From Rhodocollybia butyracea (taxonomy: Eukaryota; Basidiomycota; Agaricomycetes; Agaricales; Omphalotaceae), in contig JADNRY010001232.1 in NCBI GenBank assembly GCA_015501585.1, forward strand, positions 1-14,354: a DNA stretch of 14,354 bases. The letters are read 5' to 3'. A program made the position numbers and the translations under genes. Positions within the stretch are counted from its first letter, which is position 1; every line of letters starts with the position of its first letter. The notes under the pieces are model-generated. The model was not told the origin of the DNA. It was given only the letters and a program-made list of their open reading frames with translations, and made no database searches. This document shows positions 1-8,271 of the stretch, piece after piece.

Positions 1-879
1 CGTACGTGATGAACAAAGACTAGTCGAATGACTCCTGCATAGATAAATCCACCCTTGGCATCACCCCATGCGAATACGCAACCATCGTTGGAAAATAAAG
101 GCCATGATCAGGATGAGCGAAATGTAATGCTTGTGCTGCCATCTCACAACCGGGTTATGCCTCAAGTCGCTAACATCGGCGACACCCGGCTTGCGACGAG
201 GCTTGACTAACATCCAGCCAATATGAGCGAACATAAAGCCTTTGTGAGCTTATATGGGTCAAGCTCTGTGTCTGTGTAGCGGTGGTGAGCACGGTGACCT
301 CTGGACCACCATTTGATAGACCCTTGGACGGAACCAGCACCCAAAATGGCGAGAAGGTATTGGAGGGAAGGGACGCGTTGTAAGCACGATGAGCCCACAG
401 ACGATGATAACCCGCTGTGATACCTATATAGATAATTCAGGTTATAGCCCAGATGGAAAACAATGATACGTACCCAGTCCAGTCATAAAGTAGTACACTA
501 CACCCAAATAGCAGTTTGCCATTGCAACTTGATATAGAACGCGCCGACGACACCAACAAAAGGCGGAATAGTCAGAACCAAGAACGAAATCCAGTTCAGT
601 TCGTTCAAAATATTCGACCATTGGATTGGAGGTAAGGCCTTTTGCGTTTTGAGAGTGTATGCGACGTAATTGTCGACGTCGGGAATTGGCGCATCCGTCG
701 CCTCTGGCGTCTTCGTCGTGGCGGGTTCCGAAATGCGAACGCTGTTTTTGACAACGTCGGACTTGTAGGCAATCTGTGAGGGAGAAAAGAAAGGGACGGG
801 AATAAAATTGCTCACTCTGGGCCTATATAATACTCACAAACCAATTTTTTGGGGCGGTCCGGGATTTCCGCTTTTACAT
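1..879 (-). CDS. OLE1: Acyl-CoA (stearoyl-CoA) delta-9 desaturase, 5' part, cut by window edge
   Basis: Diiron membrane desaturase of the ER. It places the first double bond in palmitoyl- and stearoyl-CoA, using electrons from cytochrome b5. The sequence shows a hydrophobic N-terminal segment, histidine box 1 HRLWAH (406-389), the [12 protein letters not shown] segment and histidine box 2 HRAHH in [16 protein letters not shown] (about 299-252). Histidine box 3 and any C-terminal cytochrome b5 domain lie off the left edge. Secure exons are 773-474 and 423-1, separated by a 50-nt GTACGT...TAG intron (473-424). Another intron probably begins at base 5, just after FVHH. The 5' end is uncertain: a 64-nt intron (837-774, GTGAGT...CACAG) would join a first exon at 879-838, but its ATG (879-877) is followed directly by TAA. 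The frame breaks at about 507, 366, 249, 91 and 66. Each break is repaired by one extra base, at most sites in a run of identical bases, so sequence error is likelier than a pseudogene. Family assignment is firm. Confidence 0.95.
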
Positions 880-1252
880 GAGATTCGGCAAACCTTGGGG
901 AACGCTTCCTTCACGTTTAACTGCTCAACTTTACTGGCTAAACTTTTGCTCTGGCAAGTACGGGTATAAGTTTTCGAGCGTGGATATGCTAAATTTCTAG
1001 AGGACGTTCGATGTACGCTGAAAAGTCAGAAAACCTCTTCGTCGACAATTGGGGAAAAGTCCACTCCAACGAATTTGAGTCGTGGGAAAATGGGGTGCGC
1101 AAAGCTGACACAGGATTTAGCTAGGCAACGGCTAGGCAGCTCGAGCTCTAGGTAGTTAAGAAAGAAAAGGCGTTCACTAATAAAAGATACTCGGGAGGAC
1201 TCAGAGTGTCTTCTTGAGACAATCTGAATTCACTTTATATAAGCCTGCAACT
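880..1252. other. Upstream region of the desaturase gene, no gene seen
   Basis: No coding signal on either strand. This is the expected 5' UTR and promoter of the minus-strand desaturase. A near-direct repeat of GCTAGGCA lies around 1130-1150. I recognise no regulatory site with confidence. Confidence 0.5.
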
Positions 1253-1255
1253 TAA
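1253..1255. repeat. Left target-site duplication TAA
   Basis: TAA directly abuts the GAGCC left terminus and matches TAA at 1853-1855 beyond the right terminus. Three bases alone is weak evidence, but its exact placement at both TIR ends supports insertion there. Confidence 0.65.
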
Positions 1256-1295
1256 GAGCCTGTTCGCGCACGGATTGGATTTAGATCCTAGAATC
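1256..1295 (+). repeat. Left terminal inverted repeat of the MITE
   Basis: The outer 20 bases, GAGCCTGTTCGCGCACGGAT, pair with the right end, with one extra base relative to it. The inner part (GGATTTAGATCCTAGAATCC) is a degenerate version of the GGATTTGGATTT repeats of the right arm. Confidence 0.75.
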
Positions 1296-1363
1296 CAAAC
1301 CTACTCTATATAGTAATAATGATGGCTCCTCATATGTTTCCGAACATTACCGATGTGACCCGA

Positions 1364-1388
1364 TTGGCCTGTCATTGTGACAGGCCAA
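1364..1388. repeat. Perfect 11-bp inverted repeat with 3-nt loop
   Basis: TTGGCCTGTCA (1364-1374), TTG loop, TGACAGGCCAA (1378-1388). All 11 positions pair. It lies about 110 bp inside the left end of the MITE, so it is probably an internal foldback of the element rather than a terminator of a host gene. Confidence 0.85.
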
Positions 1389-1809
1389 GTTAGCAACCAC
1401 AATAACGAGCGTTCTCAGACCGTTCTGTTCACTTTTTGAAGAAATTGCTTCATTTGTGAAAGATTTTGCTAGTATAAAAGCCTAATTACACATTAAAGAT
1501 ATATTATGATTGTTCCAATATGTTTCCAGGCTTTTTTAGACCAGGAAGGAGCCGAAACTGACCAGAACTGAAAACCCAAAGGTTGAAGAGAGTGAACAAG
1601 GGAAATTCTCTTTTCAAGCCAATAAAAGTGATAGATAGGTGTAATATATATTGAAGCTCTACATATTACTTCTTCAGGTGTAAATTTGCTGGCTTTTAGA
1701 ACTCTCGCTGCAAATAATGCCAAAAATGTGTTTTTCCGATGGAGCGGAGTACTGTCGGAGCGCCCATGCGTTTACTCCCGGAGTGTCACCCATCAGTATT
1801 TGTCAGAAT

Positions 1810-1852
1810 CCAAATCCTAAAATCCAAATCCAAATCCGTGCCGAACAGGCTC
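1810..1852 (-). repeat. Right terminal inverted repeat of the MITE
   Basis: Tandem ATCCAAATCC-like units are followed by CCGTGCCGAACAGGCTC, ending exactly at TAA. It is the reverse complement of the left arm with small indels. Confidence 0.75.
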
Positions 1853-1855
1853 TAA
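1853..1855. repeat. Right target-site duplication TAA
   Basis: Copy of the left TAA, immediately outside the GGCTC end of the element. Confidence 0.65.
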
Positions 1856-2640
1856 GCACTTCAGTTAGTGTCCCTCACTCAGTATTCAGAGTATTCAACC
1901 CTTTTATTATCTGGGGACTTCTCACAAGTAGGGTTCTCTCGTTCAAGCCAAATCCGACGAGAGAGGACCCAAGCTTTGAAGTGGAGGTATGTCTGTGCCC
2001 CACAGGGTCATGATCGGAGAAGTTTGCCGCTCTCAGACAGAACTGGTGAACCGCCCCTGTTATTACCTGGCAAAGCTGCAAAAGCAGTTGTTCAAAGGCT
2101 ACTACGGGCACTCAACTATCGCCAAACAGTAATACTATCAGACGAGTAATCCTTAATCATCGTCCTTCTTCGGAGGTGGCCCGCACGGTTGGAGCATTCT
2201 CTAAGTAGCGTGAGTCTCGGCTAGTATCCCCCACAATGTTCTCACATACCTCTGTCATTTCAAACTTGACTCGTGCGGTGGCCTCACCATCTGCAATAGC
2301 AAGGAAAGACGTCAATGTTGAGTGCCCTACAATAGAAGACAAAGTGTCACGGTGCTGGTGCGTTAGCCAATCACTATCTGGAGGATCAGTACTTTGTACA
2401 AGGCAAAGAACACACGACTTGCTATTTAGTCAGATCAGCATGACCTGCACGGCGACACAAAATGAGATTCCGAAGATACCGTATGCGATTTTTTACTTAC
2501 CAGTTCCTGTATAACGAGCATGTACTGGACGCGAGTGAATTATTGAGATCTAAGAAGAATACAAACGGTACTAACAGTCTCTAGTTGAGTGTTGGCAGTA
2601 TACCGTAGTTCTGACGACTAGAACAAAGATAGTGAGTGCA
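1856..2640. other. Intergenic stretch with minus-strand splice-like signals but no coherent gene
   Basis: Short frames here have no recognisable protein. On the minus strand there are good splice-like sites: a GTAAGT donor near 2501 with a GTGCAG acceptor near 2447, and a GCAG acceptor near 2293 leading to a 42-nt open stretch that ends at a GTATGT donor near 2250. I could not chain them into a protein. An imperfect hairpin (1931-1942 with 1957-1970) is also present. It may be the 5' region of SMC6, a noncoding transcript or a decayed gene. Confidence 0.35.
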
Positions 2641-2646
2641 TATAAA
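2641..2646 (+). promoter_or_regulatory. TATA-like element upstream of SMC6
   Basis: TATAAA, 162 nt upstream of the SMC6 ATG on the coding strand. It is plausible as a core promoter element, but TATA-like strings are common in AT-rich intergenic DNA. Confidence 0.35.
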
Positions 2647-2807
2647 GACCAAGAAGTTTGGAAGTTTTACCATGGTCAAAGGTCAAGCAAAACGGCGCTT
2701 ATGCCCAGGCACGGGGAGGATGGCTCATGACCTATGTTTCAATTTGTACACGCACGTGGTGCTCACGCCTCTACTCAATCTTTCTTTTCCCCACTATCAC
2801 AGCAGCA

Positions 2808-5800
2808 ATGGCCAAGCGTCGGGTAAACCGCGACGACGATGAAGACGTACAGGACGCGTCTCCTGTCTCTAAGCGTGCTCGCAATGAAGATACCAGTGAC
2901 GTCGAGCAGAACACTCGCTCTCAGCCTTCTGCGCGCAACAAAGGCAAGGCACGCGCTCATGAAAGAGATTCATCCGACGACGAAGACCAAGATAGGAAGA
3001 ACCCACTGATAACATTGATGATGAAGATTTTGAAGAACAGTATCACGAGACGGTGGACAAGGCTGTTAAAGCAAGAGACAGATTTCTGGTGTAAGTTTGT
3101 ATTTAACGCCATCTTTTGCACATCGTTTACTCCATGCTGAATAGGGAGTTGCTGAGCACGGTATCATTGAGAGCATCGAGATGCATCATTTCATGTGCCA
3201 CCGATTCTTGTCCTTCGCATTTGCCCCCAAATCAACTTATTATGGTTAGCCTTATGGTTCTTTTTGTTCCCACTCAATCTCTTAGCTAAATAAACGCGTA
3301 GGACACAATGGAAGTATGCCTAAATTTTAATTTACGCCTCCCTGGACATTCATACTGAGTTTATTGACTAGGTGGCAAAGTGCTGTCTTGTCCGCTATCA
3401 CTGTCGCACTCGGAGGCAAAAGTAATTCTACCGGACGTGGAAGTGACTGAAGTCGTTTATCCGCGAAGGCGAATCGTAAGCACTAGCTGCCATCGAACAA
3501 ACTTGCTCTGACTGTCTTGTTTCTCAGAGCTGCCGAAGTCACCATCGCTCTCAAGAATCAAGGCGAAGAAGCGTTCAAGCCTCAGGAGTACGGGAAGTCT
3601 ATCTTCATCACCCGTCGCTTCACCAAGGAAGGGAACTCGACTTGGAAGATCAGGGGAGCCAAGCACAAGAATGTCCTTAGCACTAAGAGGGAAGAGCTTT
3701 CTGCAATCTGTGACCATATGAACATCCAGGTCGACAATCCGATGAACGTTCTCACCCAAGGTATGTTGGCTCATCATCACTTTAGTCCTGAAGCTCATTC
3801 AGTGGTATACATAGATGCTGCCAGACAATTCTTGAGCGCGTCGGCTCCGGCTGATAAATACAAGGTATGGTTTAAAGTGCCCCCACTCATTCCCTGCTGA
3901 TGTTTCATTTGATTGGTCCAGTTCTTCCTTCGTGGAACTCAGCTGTCCCAGCTCGCCACAGAGTACGAGACCTGCCTCGAAAAACATCACCAACACTACC
4001 CATATTCTTAAGAACAAAAAGGATGCTATTCCTGATCTCAGGCAGGCCTACCGCGAAGCCACCGCAAAATATCAAGAGGCAGCTCAGGCCTTGAAGCAGA
4101 AGGAAAGGGCTAGAGAGTTGAAGACCGAGTTGGCTTGGCGCATGTCAGGGTGATTGAAAAGGATCTACAGAAGGAGATGGAGGCGGTGGAGGCCGCGAAA
4201 AGGCACTTGACGAAAATTGAAGAGAGTCTCAGTACCGCCAAGGTTGTAGTGCACAGTTCTTGTGTGATATGTCTACTAAGCCATGTCGCTTTAGGACGAT
4301 CTCGAAAAGGCCGGACAGGAAGTACAGAAGCACGAAGATGACATGAACGCTCTAGGAGAGATTGACGATCTCTTGGAACGCAGGAAATGCTCTTAAGGAA
4401 CAAATGAAAGCGAACCGGACCCAGCTCGCGGCACACACTGTCGGTGCCTTACAATCTTATGTTTTCATTTGACTGACCCTTTTTTCCAGTCTAACATCAA
4501 AGAAATGAGCATCCAGACCACATCGTTGAACAACTCAATCAAGAGATTGACCGCAATATTGCTGCTGAAATGGCGCGAATGGCTCAGGACACGCAGGAAA
4601 AACGTGATACCCACAAGCGTAAGGGGCTGAAGCCGAAGCAAACGTCGCTGCACAGGAGGAGATCATTCAACAGAACTCGGCAAGTAAACTCGAGAACCAG
4701 CGTCGCATCGATAGTTTAAAAAAAGGAGGGCGAAGAGAAGGAAGGCAGAAATGAAAGAATTACGAGAGAAAATTGTCGCTGTCGATAACGCTATCTCTCA
4801 ATTACAACGTTCCGAGAACAACAAGTATGCTGCATACGGACCTGGGATGGCTCAAGTAGTTGGCAGGATACAGCAGATGAAGTGGTATGGTGACGTTCCG
4901 TTAGGACCACTCGGCACACATGTCAAAGTTAAGGACCCGGATGCCTGGGCACTTGCTCGCTCAGATGCTGCGTCCGCAATTGACATCGTTTGCTATTACC
5001 GACCCGCGAGACCGAGAACCGCTGAAGAAGTTACTCGACCAAGCTAACTCGTAAGCGTCCACTCTTTTTTTGTGAAATGTCTTTGTTGACAAATTACAGG
5101 AAAAATAACACGCACATCATCATTTACGAGAAGGACAATTTCGATTTTAGTCAAGGCGAACCGGCTCCAGATGTCTTGACCGTTATGAGGGCCATAGAGG
5201 TTAGAAGCATCGTCGATTCCAACATAGCTTATCTGACCATCCGATAGATTGATAACCCTCTCGTCACTCGTCTCCTCGTCAACAGTGCTCACATCGAGGC
5301 TGTGGTGCTTGCGCACACGCGTCAAGAAGCTGAGCAAGTGTTGCGTCGAACTCGTGGTGGCTTCGCTTGGACGCGAGATCTCTTTATCGTGAAACGATTC
5401 CCGTTAGCTGTCTTCTTCCATCTTGACTACTCGATCGTTAACATCAACTTTCAGTGAGGGTGGTGGATCTACAAACCCCATGTCCAAACCAGAGCGAAGT
5501 CAAATGCTGCGGAATGAAGACACTGCTACTCGTCAAAGGTTTGTGCATCAACTTCCAGGTTTCGCCTCCATTTCCCATCTGATTTTTTAGATATCTCAAT
5601 CATGAGCGAGTTCAGTTGGATGCGCAGCACGAGCCTCTACGTAATGAAGTGCAGCGCCTGAGAAACGCATTCGACACTGCGTCCCAAAAAAGACTCGGCT
5701 CATCGTAAGGAGTTTCAGAATCAACTAGTATTTCACGATTGACATGCTTTTCATAGCAATCGGACCGTCGAGACAACTCGAACCTCTCTCGCGCGAAAAC

Positions 5801-7318
5801 AGCCTTGCAAGTTTTGTACCAAGAGGCCAATGAGGACACGCCCGTCAACGTTCAGGGACTGCAAGATGCTAAAACCGTGATTACTTTGTTTCCATCTTTT
5901 TGTTGGACGACGCTGATGTCAAAACAGGAAGCTGAACAGGAGAGGGCAGAATACGCGAGGCAGTTTGAGGATGTTGTGCGGCAGAAAGAACAACTTTCTC
6001 AGGCAAATAGCGCAATCGTTCACCAAGAGAGTGAGCTCCGAGCACAAATCAGCAGCTTCAATGAGAGAGCCAAAGAGATACAGGTTAGTTGTACTCCCCA
6101 TCGTTGGTAGTTGTATGATAAGCTGTTCTCATTGCAGGACCGAGTCACTGAGGCAGCCCAAGCCCGTATGACCGCTCAACAAGGCGTTAGACACTACGAG
6201 AAGAAAGCGGAAGAAGCTCAAGCATCGATCAAGCAAGCCGAAGTTAATGTGGATGGTACTACTGAGAAATACGAGGTATACTTGATATTTTAAACCTCAG
6301 CATTTTCTGACGATAGATTTTGTTAGGAATGGGTCGCGGGGGCCTCTCAATTCGGCGAACGTGTTGAAACAAACCGAAAACCGGAAGATGTTCAAAGACA
6401 AATGGACAATGTTAAGCATGCCTTGCAAGAGCGTGAGAGGAAGTACGGCTTTCTTTTCGTCTTTTTGTGCTCAGGGCCTTACCACTTGTTCTCTAGACAA
6501 GGAGCCAGCGTCGATGATATCGTTAAAGAGGTCAACACAACGAAAGAGAAATACGAAAGGGCACAGAAGGATTACAAGTCGATGCTTCAGTTGAACAAGG
6601 TATGGTCATTTTTATTTCGGGTTCTTTTTCATTTACTCATGCAAAATATTTATCCTATAGATCTTGAAGCAGTCTCTGTACAACCGACTCAACAGGTGGC
6701 AAGAGTTCCGACGCCACATCGCTCTCCGTTGCCAAAATGGTCTTTCGTTACAATCTTGCCCAGAGAGGATATTTTGGAAACATCATGTTTGATCATTCGA
6801 ACCAAACGCTGTCGCTTAAGGTACGTTCACTCTACTATCTATGGCTTGTTGCTGATATTTGTGTTACAGGTGCAAACAGATGATCAAGTAGGCACGCAGG
6901 ATGGATCCAAAGAAAAAGACCCTCGCTCTCTCAGTGGAGGGGAAAAGTCGTTCTCCACCATTTGTCTCTTGCTTTCGCTTTGGGAGTCTATTGGTTGTCC
7001 GTTGAGATGCCTGGGTATGTTGAGATCAGTGTTATCACGCAAGTTTTCTGATTTTTACCTGGTTTAGATGAATTTGATGTCTTCATGGATGCTGTCAATC
7101 GGCGAATTAGTATGAAGATGATGGTTGGTGATTTTGTTTGTTTTTTTACTGGTGCTAACAGCTCTCTTTCACAGATTGACACTGCGAATCAGTCCGACAA
7201 GAAGCAGTACATCCTTATCACGCCTCAGGACATGACCAATATCAAGATTGGGCCCTCTACTCGTGTTCATCGTATGACTGATCCTGAACGAGGACAGGGT
7301 ATCCTTGCTATGAACTAG
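2808..7318 (+). CDS. SMC6: Structural maintenance of chromosomes protein 6 (SMC5/6 complex ATPase)
   Basis: SMC6 pairs with SMC5 and the Nse subunits in the nucleus to compact and resolve DNA during repair and replication. The start MAKRRVNRDDD leads an acidic/basic N-terminal tail, then GVAEHGIIESIEMHHFMCHR (from 3145) and a Walker A motif GHNGSGKSA spread over 3242-3383. The Q-loop is LTQ (3751-3759). Long coiled coils flank a hinge (about 4751-5045, with YAAYGPGM and GPLGTHVKVKDP). After the second coil come signature LSGGEKSFSTICLLLSLWE (from 6930), Walker B CLDEFDVFMD split by the intron 7015-7067, and a C-terminus ending GQGILAMN. Some 17-18 introns of about 50 nt bring the protein to roughly 1,150-1,200 residues, the usual size. 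Many frame breaks (about 3003, 3223, 3238, 3377, 3445, 4138, 4380, 4540, 4625, 4720 and others) are mostly repaired by adding bases to homopolymers. Conserved sequence resumes after each break, so I read the gene as functional but mis-sequenced. Confidence 0.96.
3302..3313 (+). other. SMC6: 12-nt microexon inside the SMC6 Walker A motif
   Basis: The intron at 3245-3301 (GTTAGC...GCGTAG) and the one at 3314-3371 (GTATGC...GACTAG) leave only GACACAATGGAA between them. Joined to the flanking exons it completes G-H-N-G-S-G-K-S, the ATP-binding P-loop. Its placement rests on the known SMC6 motif and on good GT/AG borders. Single-base errors on both sides (near 3238-3244 and 3377) must be allowed for. 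Confidence 0.7.
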
Positions 7319-7649
7319 AGAGGCGACGGGATTGATTATAGTTATGTTTCTATTATTTTCGAGAAAATAAACCTATACTCTTCTAGTTATACAAATCAAG
7401 GGCGAAAGTCTTGTCTTTTCTAGTATTTTACTTACTTATCTACATCCTCTTTGAAGGCGATTGCGCAACGGGCTAGGTCCTTCTATGTCCTCTACTCTCC
7501 GCCTCGACGAGGGCTCCAGGCTTTCAGTCTCACTACCCGATCATGGTTCACTGGAGAAATCTTATCCTTTAGGCTTATCTTGATACAAGCGGCTAACACT
7601 CAGTCATCTCCACCTTTTCGTGGATATACAACTCGTCATAGGCAACACC
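7319..7649. other. SMC6 3' UTR and intergenic spacer, with AATAAA
   Basis: AATAAA at 7366-7371, 48 nt after the SMC6 stop, is a plausible polyadenylation signal. Beyond it an open frame (7451-7699) resembles no protein I know. This stretch probably holds the promoter of the small gene that follows. Confidence 0.5.
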
Positions 7650-8251
7650 ATGTCGCTCAGGATAAAAGAAGTAAAAACGTACGGGGGGCTTGGGAGTAAG
7701 GATAAAGATGTTTTAGACAGCGAGTGGAAGTCTGTGCAAAGGAGCAGACAAGCACTTACTTCCTTAATATAAAGCTAACAGAACAAGGCAGTATGAAACA
7801 GTTCCAATCACTCTTCGAAGTCTGCTGGGATGAGACATTCAAACAACTGCTGGATAAGACAGGATAAGACCTATGGTGTGTCGTTCGTGTCTGCTTGTTG
7901 ACAATAAACTTTGCATCACACCTTTGCGAAGAGCTCTTGAGGCTTACGAGAAGTTTGTATCAGTTCGAACGATCTCTCGAGAATTCTGGTGTGCGAGATT
8001 AACTTGTCGCACATATCATAGCCTTAACTCATGCTTAATTCACCACTCACCAGATCCATCAGTCATTGGCAAATAACGCTTTCTCGATACCGCTCCTCTC
8101 TTCATTTGGACCCTTGAACTCCATGGATACCGACCAAAGCTCGATTAAAAGCAAACCAAGTATCTGGCAGGATTGGTGGTTGAAAGAATGCCTTGAATGG
8201 ATGCGAAGAAATACAAGCGCTCTGGGAGCAACGATGTCCAAAACCGCTTAA
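7650..8251 (+). CDS. Hypothetical small protein, spliced, with probable frame errors
   Basis: I do not recognise the family. ATG at 7650 opens MSLRIKEVKTYGGLGSKDKD and continues to about 7768. One added A near 7766 restores a frame reading KLTEQGSMKQFQSLFEVCWD and on to LLDKTG. An in-frame TAA at 7864 then ends it unless another base is missing or an intron begins. A frame around 7936-7987 (ALEAYEKFVSVRTISREF) can be joined across a 63-66 nt GT...CCAG intron ending at 8052 to a final exon (SLANNAFSIPLLSSFG, later WQDWWLKECLEWMRR) that stops at 8249-8251. The helical, Trp-rich ending and the breaks of the same kind as in neighbouring genes argue for a real gene. The precise exon model is not settled. 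It converges on eIF3i with 20 bases between stop codons. Confidence 0.42.
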
Positions 8252-8271
8252 TATGACATATGTATTTTACA

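Larger units (their letters stand above)
1256..1852. mobile_element. MITE-like non-autonomous DNA transposon, PIF/Harbinger (Tourist) type suspected
   Basis: The left end (1256-1295) starts GAGCCTGTTCGCGCACGGAT. The right end (about 1810-1852), reverse complemented, starts GAGCCTGTTCGGCACGGATT. The two arms continue with related GGATTTGGATTT-type sequence, giving terminal inverted repeats of roughly 35-40 bp with a few mismatches and indels. Both ends are flanked by TAA (1253-1255 and 1853-1855), a 3-bp target duplication as expected for PIF/Harbinger elements (TWA). The 597-bp interior is AT-rich, carries no transposase-like frame and contains a perfect 11-bp hairpin. It sits in the intergenic space between the desaturase and SMC6. 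Superfamily assignment is inference from TSD length and TIR style; no second copy is visible in the window. Confidence 0.75.

Noticed and set aside
1931..1970. Imperfect hairpin and tRNA B-box-like GTTCAAGCC
   Set aside because: No A box, acceptor stem or cloverleaf could be formed around it. The stem has mismatches and a 14-nt loop.
1717..2149. Two overlapping plus-strand frames spanning the right end of the MITE
   Set aside because: They cross the TIR boundary, show repeat-derived composition and match no family.
2236..2514. 92-codon plus-strand frame
   Set aside because: No recognisable domain, and splice-like signals on the opposite strand run through it; it is likely chance.
2658..2807. 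Upstream extension of SMC6 in the same open frame
   Set aside because: The added segment has no SMC6 similarity and no ATG context advantage. MAKRRVNRDDD at 2808 begins the typical charged N-terminal tail.
6402..7067. Single 221-codon frame reported in the C-terminal half of SMC6
   Set aside because: It reads through several introns (for example 6440-6495 and the one after 6600). Only parts of it are SMC6 coding sequence.
7873..8076. ATG-initiated 67-codon frame
   Set aside because: It includes an apparent intron and lacks a domain. Part of it is better treated as an internal exon of the 7650-8251 candidate gene.
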